NCBI RefSeq assembly: GCF_900176345.1
Contig: NZ_FWXU01000021.1
Coordinates: forward strand, 1 to 64,000
Direction: 5' to 3'
Source: Rhizobium sp. RU36D
Lineage (GTDB): Bacteria > Pseudomonadota > Alphaproteobacteria > Rhizobiales > Rhizobiaceae
Length of the DNA: 64,000 nucleotides
Shown piece after piece: positions 54,535-63,858 of the stretch; positions within the stretch are counted from its first letter, which is position 1; the number at the start of each line of letters is the position of its first letter. Position numbers and translations under genes: made by a program. The notes under the pieces are model-generated. The model worked only from the letters and a program-made list of their open reading frames with translations, was not told the origin of the DNA and did no database searches.

Positions 54535-55164
54535 ATGGACGGCGTCACAGTCATCAATCATCCGCTCGTGCAGCACAAGTTGACGATCATGCGCCGCAAG
54601 GAGACCTCGACGTCCAGCTTCCGGCGGCTGCTGCGCGAAATCTCGACGCTGCTGTGCTACGAAGTGACTCGCGACCTCGAACTGACGATGCAGACCATCG
54701 AGACGCCGCTGACGGAAATGCAGTCGCCTGTTCTCGAGGGCAAGAAGCTGGTCTTCGCCTCCATCCTGCGCGCCGGCAACGGCTTGCTGGAAGGCATGCT
54801 GGAACTGGTCCCGGCCGCCCGCGTCTCGCATATCGGGGTCTACCGCGATCACGACACGCTGCAGCCGGTCGAATATTACTTCAAGGCCCCCGATGCGCTG
54901 GACGAACGCCTGATCATCGTCGTCGATCCGATGCTGGCGACCGGCAATTCGTCCATCGCCGCCATCGACAAGCTCAAGGAACGCGGCGCGAAGAACATCC
55001 GTTTCCTGTGCCTGCTGGCCGCACCCGAGGGCATCAAGAATTTCCGCGAGGCCCATCCGGATGTTCCGGTCTTCACCGCGTCGATCGATAGCCACCTCAA
55101 TGAAAAGGGCTATATCGTGCCGGGTCTCGGCGATGCCGGCGACCGGATGTACGGCACGAAATAA
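54535..55164 (+). CDS. upp: uracil phosphoribosyltransferase
   Basis: 209-residue salvage enzyme that makes UMP from uracil and PRPP. Motifs: [25 protein letters not shown] at the N terminus, the PRPP loop [22 protein letters not shown], and the uracil-binding C terminus [17 protein letters not shown]. Length is standard. The ATG at 54535 begins the conserved part; the frame opens earlier. It lies 94 bases after add and would recover uracil freed by the pyrimidine phosphorylase of the minus-strand operon. Confidence 0.97.
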   Translation: MDGVTVINHPLVQHKLTIMRRKETSTSSFRRLLREISTLLCYEVTRDLELTMQTIETPLTEMQSPVLEGKKLVFASILRAGNGLLEGMLELVPAARVSHIGVYRDHDTLQPVEYYFKAPDALDERLIIVVDPMLATGNSSIAAIDKLKERGAKNIRFLCLLAAPEGIKNFREAHPDVPVFTASIDSHLNEKGYIVPGLGDAGDRMYGTK

Positions 55165-55309
55165 GGGCTGCGGTCCTCAATTCATTTACCGTGACTGCAG
55201 GTGGCCGTGGATAGCGGCCAACCTTCGAGCATCGGCGCGATTTCCTTAGCAGCTTGTCAAGCATCGCTGGTTAGCGTGGCAGCGTGCCGCTTTTGGCGGC
55301 CGCGTGTCC

Positions 55310-55834
55310 ATGACGCAGGAACAACAGATGCTTTTGCGGATCTCCGTCTTTGCCGCCCTCGTGGTTGTGGCCGCCGTCCAGTTTCCGGCCATCTACACCA
55401 AGGTGGCCACAGCGCCGGAACCTGCCCAGGAGACGGCAGCACCTGTGATGGCTGCAACGCCTTCCAATCTGGTGACCCTGAAGGCCGACGGGCGGGGACA
55501 CTATAGCGGCACGTTCAAGATCAACGGCAAGCCGGTGGACGGGCTGATCGATACCGGGGCCTCGCTTGTCGCGATCAATGAGAGCACTGCGCGGCGGCTG
55601 GGCTATACCGCTGCTACCCTCAAGTTCGAGCACGAGATCAACACGGCCAATGGCAAGACCGATGCCGCCTATGTGAAGCTTTCCAAGATCGAAATCGGCG
55701 GGATCCGGGTCGACAATGTCGATGCCTTCGTGCTGCGCGACAACGCACTCTCGTCAACGCTGATCGGCATGAGCTTTCTCAAGAAACTCGGCGGCTATAC
55801 GGTCAATGGCGACCGCATGAGCCTCAAGCGATAG
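55310..55834 (+). CDS. clan AA retropepsin-like aspartic protease
   Basis: 174-residue single-domain aspartic protease of the bacterial TIGR02281 type. An N-terminal membrane segment (LLRISVFAALVVVAAVQFPAIY) is followed by an Ala/Pro linker and the retropepsin fold with the active site VDGLIDTGASLVAINESTARRLGY and the later LSSTLIGMSFLKKLGGY. The enzyme would be an anchored periplasmic dimer. Substrate unknown. ATG at 55310 chosen; a GTG two codons before and an ATG at 55328 are alternatives. It ends 47 bases from the deoA stop. Confidence 0.88.
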   Translation: MTQEQQMLLRISVFAALVVVAAVQFPAIYTKVATAPEPAQETAAPVMAATPSNLVTLKADGRGHYSGTFKINGKPVDGLIDTGASLVAINESTARRLGYTAATLKFEHEINTANGKTDAAYVKLSKIEIGGIRVDNVDAFVLRDNALSSTLIGMSFLKKLGGYTVNGDRMSLKR

Positions 55835-55881
55835 GGCTTGTCCCGCAAACACCGACATAGACATGCCCCAGGCTTCGGTCG

Positions 55882-57189
55882 TCAAATGCGCCTTGCCACG
55901 ACGGGCGTTTCGGTCGGAGCGCTGTCGCCAATGACGTAGAGCGCCGCCACGCCGGCAGCGATGCGTGCGCCGGATTCGCGGTCTGCCGCATGGACCCGGG
56001 CGATCACATCGCCTTTTTCCACCTGGGTTCCCAACGGCTTCAGGCCATCAAGCCCCACGCGATGATCAATGGCATCGGATGGACGCAGGCGTCCGCCACC
56101 GAGTTCGACCACGGCGAGCCCCAGCGCCCGCGCGTCGCAAGATGACAGCCAGCCAGCTGTCGGCGCCTCGACCTCGACCACCACAGGCGCCGTTTCAAGA
56201 TAGGCGTTTGAACGCTCCATGAAATCGGCTGGTCCGCCGAGGGCATGCACCATCCGCCCGAAGATCTCCGCCGCCTGCCCGCTGTCCAGCGCCCGGCGGC
56301 AGAGAGTTTCTGCCGCAACCAGATCTGGGGTTGTGCCGGCATTCACCAGCATTTCGGCGCCAAGCGCCAGGGTCACCGCCTCAAGCCGCGATCCAGATTT
56401 GTTGCCCTTGAGGAAATCCACTGAATTGCGCACTTCCAGCGCATTACCGGCGGCGTCGGCAAGCGGCTGGTTCATGTCCGTCAACAGGGCCGATGTCTTG
56501 ACGCCGGCACCATTGGCGACCCGAACCAGGGACTGGGCCAGGGCTTCCGCCTCCTCAAGGCTGGCCATGAAGGCGCCATTGCCGAATTTCACGTCGAGCA
56601 CGAGGGTTTCAAGCCCGGCGGCGAGCTTCTTCGACAGGATGGAGGCGGTGATCAGCGGGATCGATTCCACCGTGGCCGTGACATCGCGAATGGCGTAGAG
56701 GCGGCGGTCGGCCGGCGCCAGATCCGCCGTCTGGCCGATGATGGCGCAGCCGACCTGATCGACCGTCCGGCGAAACAGCGCCGGATCCGGCATGACATTA
56801 TAGCCTGGTATGGACTGCAGTTTGTCCAGCGTGCCGCCGGTATGGCCGAGGCCGCGACCCGAGATCATCGGCACCGCCAGCCCGCAGGCCGCGACGATGG
56901 GCGCCAGCATCAGCGAGACATTATCGCCCACGCCGCCGGTCGAATGCTTGTCGGCAACCGGGCGGCCCAGCCCCTGCCAGGACAGGACCTCGCCCGAATC
57001 GCGCATGGCAAGCGTCAGCGCCACGATCTCCTCGGAGCTCATGCCCCGAAAGAACACGGCCATGGCGAAGGCCGCGACCTGGCCCTCGGAGATCGTCTCG
57101 TCGGAAAGGCCTGATATGAAGCCCGCAATCTCAGCAGCGCTGAGAACAGCGCCATCACGCTTCCGGCGAATGATCTCCTGCGGGATCAT
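55882..57189 (-). CDS. deoA: thymidine phosphorylase
   Basis: 435-residue pyrimidine nucleoside phosphorylase (family 3). The phosphate-binding signature is [63 protein letters not shown]. The Lys and Arg of the base site are in [30 protein letters not shown]-terminal domain starts near residue 345. Last gene of the nucleoside operon, three bases after deoC. It frees thymine or uracil and deoxyribose-1-phosphate. Confidence 0.96.
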   Translation of the reverse strand: MIPQEIIRRKRDGAVLSAAEIAGFISGLSDETISEGQVAAFAMAVFFRGMSSEEIVALTLAMRDSGEVLSWQGLGRPVADKHSTGGVGDNVSLMLAPIVAACGLAVPMISGRGLGHTGGTLDKLQSIPGYNVMPDPALFRRTVDQVGCAIIGQTADLAPADRRLYAIRDVTATVESIPLITASILSKKLAAGLETLVLDVKFGNGAFMASLEEAEALAQSLVRVANGAGVKTSALLTDMNQPLADAAGNALEVRNSVDFLKGNKSGSRLEAVTLALGAEMLVNAGTTPDLVAAETLCRRALDSGQAAEIFGRMVHALGGPADFMERSNAYLETAPVVVEVEAPTAGWLSSCDARALGLAVVELGGGRLRPSDAIDHRVGLDGLKPLGTQVEKGDVIARVHAADRESGARIAAGVAALYVIGDSAPTETPVVARRI

Positions 57190-57192
57190 GAT

Positions 57193-57951
57193 TCAGTAGC
57201 CGGATGCCTGGGCGAGCGGCTTGGCGCCGGAAAGGATGCCCAGGACATCATCCAGCAGGCCCGACGCGCCGAACCGGAAGGTAGACGGCATGACCCAATC
57301 CTCGCCCATGATGGTATCGGCAAGTCTGAGATACAGTGCCGCCTCGGCAACCGTGGAAATGCCGCCGGCGGGCTTAAAGCCGACCTTGCCGCGACTGTCA
57401 CGGATCGCCTGCAGCATGATATCGGCGGCTTCGAGGGTGGCGTTGACCGCGACCTTGCCGGTGGAGGTCTTGATGAAATCGGCACCTGCGGCGATGGCAA
57501 GTTCGCTTGCCCGGCGGATCAGGCTGACATCCTTCAGTTCGCCGGTCTCCAGGATCGTTTTCAGCACCAGCGGCGCCGGGCAGGCCTCACGCACCGCAGC
57601 CACCATGGCGGTGACGGCGGCTTCGTCGCCCTGCATCAGCGCGCGATAGGGGATCACGAGGTCGATGTCATCGGCGCCATCAGCCACGGCCTGGCGGGTT
57701 TCGGCGACAACCGTATCGATATCGAGGTCGCCTGAGGGGAAGTTGACGACGGTCGCAATGCGCACCGCACTGCCCTGCCCCAGCAGCGCGCGCGCCTGGG
57801 CGACGAAGCGGGGCCAGATGCAGATGGCGGCCGTGCTGCCAAAGGCCGTATGCGCGCGGGCGCACAGCGCCTCGATCGCCTCGGGCGTGCAGTCGTCCTT
57901 GAGATTGGTCAGGTCCAGAAGGGACAGGGCTCTCGCCGCTGTTTCGCGCAT
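57193..57951 (-). CDS. deoC: deoxyribose-phosphate aldolase
   Basis: 252-residue TIM-barrel class I aldolase that splits deoxyribose-5-phosphate into acetaldehyde and glyceraldehyde-3-phosphate. The Schiff-base Lys lies in GADFIKTSTGKVAVNATLE, and a second active-site Lys in GKVGFKPAGGIST. LDLTNLKDDCT near the N terminus is the start of the barrel. The ATG at 57951 overlaps or abuts the phosphorylase stop region (ATGACATG); the frame also opens at 57978. Tightly packed with deoA. Confidence 0.96.
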   Translation of the reverse strand: MRETAARALSLLDLTNLKDDCTPEAIEALCARAHTAFGSTAAICIWPRFVAQARALLGQGSAVRIATVVNFPSGDLDIDTVVAETRQAVADGADDIDLVIPYRALMQGDEAAVTAMVAAVREACPAPLVLKTILETGELKDVSLIRRASELAIAAGADFIKTSTGKVAVNATLEAADIMLQAIRDSRGKVGFKPAGGISTVAEAALYLRLADTIMGEDWVMPSTFRFGASGLLDDVLGILSGAKPLAQASGY

Positions 57952-57952
57952 G

Positions 57953-58768
57953 TCATGGCTCTCCAAGGCTCGCGCCACCCTGGACGATCATCGTCCGCAG
58001 GATAGCCGCAAGTCGTTTACCTCCAATGGGTGCCATGTCCTTGGTTTCTTCGTGACTGAGTTCGGCACCCGTCATCCCCGCACCATAATTGGTCAAAACC
58101 GATGCGGCCGCAACACGCAGTCCCAAAAAGCGCGCGATCAGCACTTCCGGAACAGTGGACATGCCAACGGCATCGGCCCCGAGCGTGCGGGCCATGCGAA
58201 TTTCGGCCGGCGTTTCGAAGCTCGGGCCGGAGAACCACATATAGACGCCGCTATGCAGCTCGATGTTTTCTGCCTTGGCAGCGGCATCCATGGCGGCGGC
58301 AAGCCTTGCGTCATAGGCATTGGTCATGCCGACGAAGCGGCCATCGCCTTCCGTTCCGATCAGGGGATTGGTGCCGGAAAAATTGATGTGGTCGCTGATG
58401 CGCATCACCGAGCCGGGCGGCATGTCGTGCCGCAGGGAACCCGCGGAATTCGTCAGCACCAGCGATTGCACGCCGAGCTCCTTCAGCACTTCGAGCGGCC
58501 GGCGCATGGCATTGGCGTCGCCGCGCTCATAATAATGCACCCGGCCTGACAAGGCGATGATCGGCTGCGCGCCAAGATAGCCGGCAACCAGCTTGCCGGC
58601 ATGGCCCGAGACGCCGCTGACCGGGAAGCCCCGCAGATCCTCGTACGGGAAGCTCACCGCGTCGCTGATTTCGTCCACGAGGGAGCCAAGGCCGGAGCCG
58701 AGGACGACGGCAAGACGGGGCTTGAAGCCGCCAAGGCGGGCGGTCAGGAACTCAGCGGCTTCGCTCAT
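57953..58768 (-). CDS. purine nucleoside phosphorylase (PNP-I trimeric type)
   Basis: 271-residue phosphorylase of inosine and guanosine. Family motifs: LAVVLGSGLGSL (phosphate loop), HAGKLVAGYLG, ALSGRVHYYERGD, LTNSAGSL, and SGVYMWFSGPSFETPAEIRMARTLGADAVGMSTVPEV with the Glu and Asn region of the base site. This is the trimeric (XapA/PunA-like) group, not hexameric DeoD. The start overlaps the cdd stop (ATGA); the frame continues upstream into cdd without homology. Feeds ribose-1-phosphate to DeoB. Confidence 0.93.
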   Translation of the reverse strand: MSEAAEFLTARLGGFKPRLAVVLGSGLGSLVDEISDAVSFPYEDLRGFPVSGVSGHAGKLVAGYLGAQPIIALSGRVHYYERGDANAMRRPLEVLKELGVQSLVLTNSAGSLRHDMPPGSVMRISDHINFSGTNPLIGTEGDGRFVGMTNAYDARLAAAMDAAAKAENIELHSGVYMWFSGPSFETPAEIRMARTLGADAVGMSTVPEVLIARFLGLRVAAASVLTNYGAGMTGAELSHEETKDMAPIGGKRLAAILRTMIVQGGASLGEP

Positions 58769-59157
58769 CCCAGGATGTCCGTCTGGAAGGAAAAGGGCAG
58801 CAGTTCGTCCATGGTCAGGGTCTTCTTCACCCCTGTTTCGTCGCAGAGATAGATGCGGGTGCCGGCCGAGGCAAATTCCGCAATCTTCTGGCGGCAGCCG
58901 CCGCAGGGCGGGCACAGCGCCAGTTTCTCGGCGATCACGGCCATTTCCACGATCTTCTTTCCGCCGCCCATGACCATGCAGCCGATGGCGGTTGGTTCCG
59001 CGCACCAGCCCTGGGGAAAGGAGAGGTTCTCGATATTGGCGCCGGTATAGACCTTGCCGTCATCGGCGCGGATGGCCGCGCCGACGGGGAATTTCGAATA
59101 GGGCGCATGGGCAAAGGCCATGGCGCCGCGCGCCGCCTCGAACAGTTCGTGGGACAT
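58765..59157 (-). CDS. cdd: cytidine deaminase
   Basis: 130-residue tetrameric zinc deaminase that turns (deoxy)cytidine into (deoxy)uridine. The zinc and proton-shuttle motif is WCAEPTAIG (Cys and catalytic Glu) and the second is CPPCGGCRQKI with two zinc Cys. The substrate-binding SKFPVGAAIRADDGKVYTGANIEN is intact. Standard length. AAGGAG precedes the ATG, which lies one base after the permease stop. First enzyme gene downstream of the transporter. Confidence 0.96.
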   Translation of the reverse strand: MSHELFEAARGAMAFAHAPYSKFPVGAAIRADDGKVYTGANIENLSFPQGWCAEPTAIGCMVMGGGKKIVEMAVIAEKLALCPPCGGCRQKIAEFASAGTRIYLCDETGVKKTLTMDELLPFSFQTDILG

Positions 59158-59158
59158 C

Positions 59159-60130
59159 TCAGCGCTCCTTCACATAGGGCACGCCGCCGGCCTTGGGCGG
59201 ATTGGCGGCACCGATGAAGCCGGCCAGCAGGATGCAGGTCAGCACATAGGGCAGCGCCTGGAAGATCTGCACCGGCACTTCACCGATCAGCGGCATGGAC
59301 TTGCCCTGCATGAAATTGGCAAGCGCATCGAGGAAGCCGAACAGCAGGCAGGCGAACATGACCGGCACTGGCTTCCACTTGGCAAAGATCAGTGCGGCGA
59401 GCGCGATATAGCCCTTGCCGGCGGACATGTTGTTGATGAAGGCAGCCGACTGAGCGATGGCAAGATAGGTGCCGGAAAAACCGCAGAGGAAGCCCGCGAC
59501 GATGACGGCGCGATAACGCAGCCACGTGACCGAGATACCGGCGGTATCGACGGCGCCGGGGTTTTCGCCGACGGCCCGCAGGCGAAGGCCGAAGCGCGTG
59601 CGATAGAGCACCCACCAGGACAGCGGGATCGCGAGGAAGGCAAGGTAGGTCAGCAGGTTGTTGCCGGAGATCACGTTGGCATAGAGCGGGCCGATGATCG
59701 GCACATCGCGCACGAGATCGACACCAGGCAGCGTGATCGGCTGGAACCGCGCCGTGCCGGGCAACTGGGGCGTGCGACCGCCCTGGCCGAACCAGGTCTG
59801 GCTGAGGACGATCGTCAGGCCGGCGGCCACGAAATTGATCGCCACGCCGGACACGATCTGGTTGCCGCGGTTGGTGATCGAGGCAAAGCCGTGCACCAGC
59901 GAGAAGGCGATCGACACCAGGATCCCGGCGGCAAGCCCCGTCAGGGCCGAGCCCGTGAGGTGGGCCGCGACCGCTGCCGCGAAGGCGGCGGCCAGCATCT
60001 TGCCTTCAAGCCCGATATCAAAAATGCCCGCGCGCTCGGAAAACAGTCCCGCAAGAGCCGTAAAGATCAGCGGGATCGACAGGCGAACGGTCGATCCGAG
60101 AATGCTGACCAGAATATCGAAATTATCCAT
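59159..60130 (-). CDS. nucleoside ABC permease 2
   Basis: 323-residue inner-membrane permease of the BPD_transp_2 family, like the second permease of BMP-type nucleoside transporters (YufQ/NupQ). About eight to ten membrane segments; marks are LIFTALAGLFSERAGIFDIGLEGKMLAAAFAA and the coupling segment RTRFGLRLRAVGENPGAVDTAGI. It overlaps the upstream permease by 8 bases and is followed by cdd after one base. A pairing with the first permease forms the channel. Confidence 0.94.
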   Translation of the reverse strand: MDNFDILVSILGSTVRLSIPLIFTALAGLFSERAGIFDIGLEGKMLAAAFAAAVAAHLTGSALTGLAAGILVSIAFSLVHGFASITNRGNQIVSGVAINFVAAGLTIVLSQTWFGQGGRTPQLPGTARFQPITLPGVDLVRDVPIIGPLYANVISGNNLLTYLAFLAIPLSWWVLYRTRFGLRLRAVGENPGAVDTAGISVTWLRYRAVIVAGFLCGFSGTYLAIAQSAAFINNMSAGKGYIALAALIFAKWKPVPVMFACLLFGFLDALANFMQGKSMPLIGEVPVQIFQALPYVLTCILLAGFIGAANPPKAGGVPYVKER

Positions 60131-61274
60131 GGGTGCCTCCCGCGGGAACAGTGCCTGCCCTTGAGCGCGTCATACTCCTGCCGATCGACTGATAGAGCAC
60201 CACGATGGCCGGACGGAACATGAATTCGAGCGCGCCGGCAAACAGGATGACGAGGCCCTGGATCACGACGATCATGTCGCGGGTAATGTTGGGCATGTCG
60301 AAGGAGAGTTCCGCGCCGCCCTGGTAGAGAATGCCGAACAGGATGGCGGCGAGCACGATGCCGAAGGGGTGGTTGCGGCCCATCAGCGACACGGCGATGC
60401 CGACGAAACCGGCGCCGGCGACGAATTCCACCTGCAAGCGTCCCGATGCACCCATGACTGGGTTCAGCGCCATCATGCCGGCGAGACCGCCCGAGATCAG
60501 CATAGTGACGATGACAATCTTGACATAGGAAATACCGGCATAATCGGCCGCCGAGCGGCTCTTGCCCAGCGTGCGCATCTCGAAGCCGAGCTTGGAGCGC
60601 CAGATCAGCACCCAGACGGCCACGCACATGACAAGCGCGATGAGGAAGGAGACGTTGAAGGGCGCCGGGCCAAGCTTCAGGCCGAACAGGGCCATCAGCC
60701 AGTCGAGCTTCGGCAATTGTCCGCCTTCCAGGAAGGTACGGGTCTCCGGCGCCATCTTGCCGGGCACGATCAGCACGTTCACCAGCAGATAGACCATCAG
60801 CGCTGCGCCGATGAAATTGAACATGATGGTGGTGATGACGACATGGCTGCCGCGCTTGGCCTGCAGCCAGGCCGGGATCAACGCCCAAGCGGCGCCGAAA
60901 ATGGCAGCGCCAATGACCGCGAAGGGCATGGTGACATACCACGGCACGTAATGATCGAAGGCGAGTGCCACGAGCGCCGCCCCAAGGCCGCCGAGATAGG
61001 CCTGGCCTTCCGAACCGATGTTGAACAGGCCGGCATGGATGGCCACGGCGACCGACAGCCCGGTGAAAATGAAATTGGTGGCAAAGAACAGCGTCATGCC
61101 AATGCCATAGCCGCTGCCCAGCGCGCCCTGCACCATGAGGACCAGGGCTTCGATGGGGTTCTCGCCGATGACCCAGACGACGAGCCCTGAGATCAGCAGC
61201 GCCATCAGCAGGTTGAGGAACGGCAGGAGCGCGTAGGTGATCCAGTTCGGCAAGGATACGGATGCAGTACTCAT
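60123..61274 (-). CDS. nucleoside ABC permease 1
   Basis: 383-residue larger permease (YufP/NupP-like). Marks are FTGLSVAVAIHAGLFNIGSEGQAYLGGLGAALVAL and the coupling segment RSKLGFEMRTLGKSRSAADYAGI. About ten membrane segments with a short basic C-terminal tail (SIGRSMTRSRAGTV). GAGGTGAC precedes the ATG. It lies six bases after the ATPase stop. The substrate class (nucleosides) is taken from homology type and from the salvage enzymes in the same operon. Confidence 0.94.
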   Translation of the reverse strand: MSTASVSLPNWITYALLPFLNLLMALLISGLVVWVIGENPIEALVLMVQGALGSGYGIGMTLFFATNFIFTGLSVAVAIHAGLFNIGSEGQAYLGGLGAALVALAFDHYVPWYVTMPFAVIGAAIFGAAWALIPAWLQAKRGSHVVITTIMFNFIGAALMVYLLVNVLIVPGKMAPETRTFLEGGQLPKLDWLMALFGLKLGPAPFNVSFLIALVMCVAVWVLIWRSKLGFEMRTLGKSRSAADYAGISYVKIVIVTMLISGGLAGMMALNPVMGASGRLQVEFVAGAGFVGIAVSLMGRNHPFGIVLAAILFGILYQGGAELSFDMPNITRDMIVVIQGLVILFAGALEFMFRPAIVVLYQSIGRSMTRSRAGTVPAGGTHG

Positions 61275-61280
61275 GTCACC

Positions 61281-62792
61281 TCACGCAGCTATGCCGGCCA
61301 TCATCAGGCCGAGCGTCTGTTCACCCGTCTCCGGTGTCTTTTCACCGACGACGCGACCGGCAAACATGACCAGGATGCGGTCCGACAAGGAGCGGATCTC
61401 ATCCAGCTCGACGGATACCAGCAGCACGGCCTTGCCGGCGTCGCGGGTCTCGACGATGCGCTTGTGGATGAATTCGATGGCGCCGATATCGACGCCGCGG
61501 GTCGGCTGGCCGACGATCAGAAGCTTCGGGTCACGCTCGATTTCGCGTGCCACGACGATCTTCTGCTGGTTGCCGCCGGAAAAATTGGCCGTCTTCAGCC
61601 GGGGATTGGGCGGACGGATGTCGTATTTCTCGATCTCGACCTCGGCAGCCGCCTGGATGGCCTTGGGATCCAGCAGGAAGCCCGCGCCATAACGCGGGTC
61701 GCGGTGGTAGCCGAGGATGGCGTTTTCCCGCTCCTCGAAGCTCAGGACCAGGCCCATGTGGTGGCGATCTTCCGGAATATGGGCAAGGCCAATGGCACGC
61801 AGCTCTGCCGGATCATAGCCGGCGACCGGCTGGCCATCGATGAAGATTTCGCCCGATGTCGGCTTGCGGATGCCGGTGATGGCCTCCAAAAGTTCGCTTT
61901 GTCCATTGCCCGCCACACCGGCGATGCCGACGATCTCCCCGGCCCGGACGTCGAAGGAGACGTTGTCGACCATGGTCACGCCCCTGTTGTCCTTGACGGT
62001 GAGGTTGCGCACGGACAGTGCCACGGCCCCCGGCTTGGCGCTGCCCTTTTCCACATGCAGAAGCACGCGGCGGCCGACCATCAGCTCGGCCAGTTCTTCC
62101 ACGGTGGTTTCAGAGGTCTTGCGGGTGGCGACCATCTCGCCGCGGCGCATGACCGACACGGTATCGGTGATGGCCATGATTTCGCGCAGCTTGTGGGTGA
62201 TCAGCAGTACCGTCTTGCCCTGGTCGCGCAACACCCCAAGGATCTTGAACAGGTGATCGGCCTCGGCGGGGGTGAGCACACCGGTCGGCTCGTCGAGAAT
62301 GAGGATCTCGGCGCCACGATACATCGCTTTCAGGATTTCGACGCGCTGCTGAAGGCCGACGGGCAGTTCCTCGATGACCGCGTCGGGATCGACATCAAGC
62401 CCGTAATCGTCGGCAAGCTTTTTCAGCGCCGCGCGGGCATTTTCCACGCCCTTGGCCAGAAGCGCGCCGCCTTCGGCGCCCAGCATCAGGTTTTCCAGGA
62501 CGGTAAAATTCTCGACCAGCATGAAGTGCTGGTGGACCATGCCAATGCCGACGCCGATCGCCGCCTGGCTATCCTTGATGGTCACCGGCTTGCCATCGAT
62601 TTTGATCGTGCCGCTATCGGCGCTGTAGAAACCATAGAGGATCGACATCAGGGTCGATTTGCCGGCCCCGTTTTCACCGATGATCCCATGGATCGAGCCC
62701 TTGGCCACTGTCAGGTTTATGTTCTTGTTGGCATGCACCGCACCGAACTTCTTGTCGATGCCGATGAGCTCGATCGCGGGGGCTTGGCTCAT
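61281..62792 (-). CDS. dual-cassette nucleoside ABC ATPase
   Basis: 503-residue ATPase with two fused nucleotide-binding domains. The first has Walker A GENGAGKST (39-47), a signature region ELPVGLQQRVEILKAMYRGAEILILDEPTGVLTP, and THKL switch. The second has the degenerate Walker A GVAGNGQSE, then NFSGGNQQKIVVAREIERDPKLLIVGQPTRGVDIGA, where the Walker B Asp-Glu is Gly-Gln, as often in RbsA/NupO-type proteins. So one active and one degenerate ATP site. It is preceded by a 73-base gap with a terminator after the binding-protein gene. Confidence 0.95.
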   Translation of the reverse strand: MSQAPAIELIGIDKKFGAVHANKNINLTVAKGSIHGIIGENGAGKSTLMSILYGFYSADSGTIKIDGKPVTIKDSQAAIGVGIGMVHQHFMLVENFTVLENLMLGAEGGALLAKGVENARAALKKLADDYGLDVDPDAVIEELPVGLQQRVEILKAMYRGAEILILDEPTGVLTPAEADHLFKILGVLRDQGKTVLLITHKLREIMAITDTVSVMRRGEMVATRKTSETTVEELAELMVGRRVLLHVEKGSAKPGAVALSVRNLTVKDNRGVTMVDNVSFDVRAGEIVGIAGVAGNGQSELLEAITGIRKPTSGEIFIDGQPVAGYDPAELRAIGLAHIPEDRHHMGLVLSFEERENAILGYHRDPRYGAGFLLDPKAIQAAAEVEIEKYDIRPPNPRLKTANFSGGNQQKIVVAREIERDPKLLIVGQPTRGVDIGAIEFIHKRIVETRDAGKAVLLVSVELDEIRSLSDRILVMFAGRVVGEKTPETGEQTLGLMMAGIAA

Positions 62793-62815
62793 TCAAGGAC
62801 TCCGGATTACAGACG

Positions 62816-62856
62816 AAAAAAGGGCGCAAGCCGAGCATCATGCCCGGCTTGCGCCC
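62816..62856 (-). terminator. intercistronic terminator after the binding-protein gene
   Basis: On the minus strand a 12-bp perfect stem (GGGCGCAAGCCG / CGGCTTGCGCCC, 62856-62845 with 62833-62822) with an 11-nt loop is followed by TTTTTT. It lies 10 bases after the stop of the BMP gene and should make the binding protein far more abundant than the membrane parts. Confidence 0.88.
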
Positions 62857-62865
62857 CGCATCAGA

Positions 62866-63858
62866 TCACTTCGGGCAGGAATTGTCCGTCATGTAGTCGT
62901 GAACCTTGACCGTGCCGGCAATGATGTCGGCCTTGGCCTTCTCGACGGCCGCCTTCATGTCGTCGGTGACGAGCTTGGCGTTGTTGTCGTCGAGAGCGTA
63001 GGCAACGCCGTCTTCCTTGACGCCGAGTGCCTGGACGCCTGGGGTGAACTTGTCACCCTTGAGGTCGGCATAGGCATTGTAAACCGCCAGGTCGACGCGC
63101 TTGACCATGGAGGTCAGGACCGAGCCGGGATGCAGGTGGTTCTGGTTGGAATCCACACCGATCGACAGCTTGCCGGTGTCGGCAGCGGTCTGGAGAACGC
63201 CGAGACCCGAAGCGCCGGCTGCCGCATAGATCACGTCAGCGCCCTGGTCGATCTGGTTCTTCGCCAGTTCACCGCCCTTGACCGGGTCGTTCCAGGCAGC
63301 ACCCGTCGTGCCGACCATGTTCTGGAACACTTCGGCGTCGGCCTTGGCAGCCTTCGCACCCTGTGCGTAGCCGCAGGCAAACTTGCGGATCAGCGGAATA
63401 TCCATGCCGCCGACGAAGCCGACCTTGCCGCTCTTCGATGCCATGCCGGCGAGGATGCCGACGAGGTAGGAGCCTTCTTCTTCCTTGTAGACGACCGAGC
63501 GGACATTCGGCAGGTCGACAACGGAATCCACGATCACGAACTTGGTGTCCGGGAATTCAGCAGCGACCTTCTCGATAGCCGAGGTCCAGGCGAAGGACAC
63601 GGCGACGACCGGGTTAAAGCCCTTGGACGCGAAGTTGCGGATCGCCTGTTCGCCCTGGGTGTCGCCCGTCGGCTCGAAATCGCGATAGTCGATGCCGGTT
63701 TCTGCCTTGAACTTCTCGGCGCCGGCATAGGCTGCTTCATTGAACGACTTGTCGAATTTGCCACCGGTTCCGTAGACCAGCGCCGGCTTGACGTCAGCGG
63801 CCATCGCCGTTGCCGACATCGCGGCCAGTGCAAAGAGTGTCAAAAGGGATTTCTTCAT
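62866..63858 (-). CDS. BMP-family nucleoside-binding protein
   Basis: 330-residue periplasmic binding protein of the BMP/PnrA family, the receptor for purine and pyrimidine nucleosides. A signal peptide spans residues 1-20 (LLTLFALAAMSATAMA). Core marks are PALVYGTGGKFDKSFNEAAYAGAEKFK, FAWTSAIEKVAAEFPDTKFVIVDSVVDLPNVRSVVYKEEEGSYLVGILAG, KVGFVGGMDIPLIRKFACGYAQGAK and SIGVDSNQNHLHPGSVLTSMVKRVD. It is the first gene of the operon; the final 140 bases of the window hold its upstream region, where no clear promoter hexamers could be assigned. Confidence 0.95.
   Translation of the reverse strand: MKKSLLTLFALAAMSATAMAADVKPALVYGTGGKFDKSFNEAAYAGAEKFKAETGIDYRDFEPTGDTQGEQAIRNFASKGFNPVVAVSFAWTSAIEKVAAEFPDTKFVIVDSVVDLPNVRSVVYKEEEGSYLVGILAGMASKSGKVGFVGGMDIPLIRKFACGYAQGAKAAKADAEVFQNMVGTTGAAWNDPVKGGELAKNQIDQGADVIYAAAGASGLGVLQTAADTGKLSIGVDSNQNHLHPGSVLTSMVKRVDLAVYNAYADLKGDKFTPGVQALGVKEDGVAYALDDNNAKLVTDDMKAAVEKAKADIIAGTVKVHDYMTDNSCPK

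Noticed and set aside
59120-60223. 367-codon plus-strand open frame antisense to cdd and a permease
   Set aside because: It spans two genuine genes on the minus strand and has no family features.
61464-62909. 481-codon plus-strand open frame antisense to the nucleoside ATPase
   Set aside because: The minus strand encodes a complete dual-cassette ATPase; the antisense product is Asp/His/Gly/Arg-rich and without motifs.
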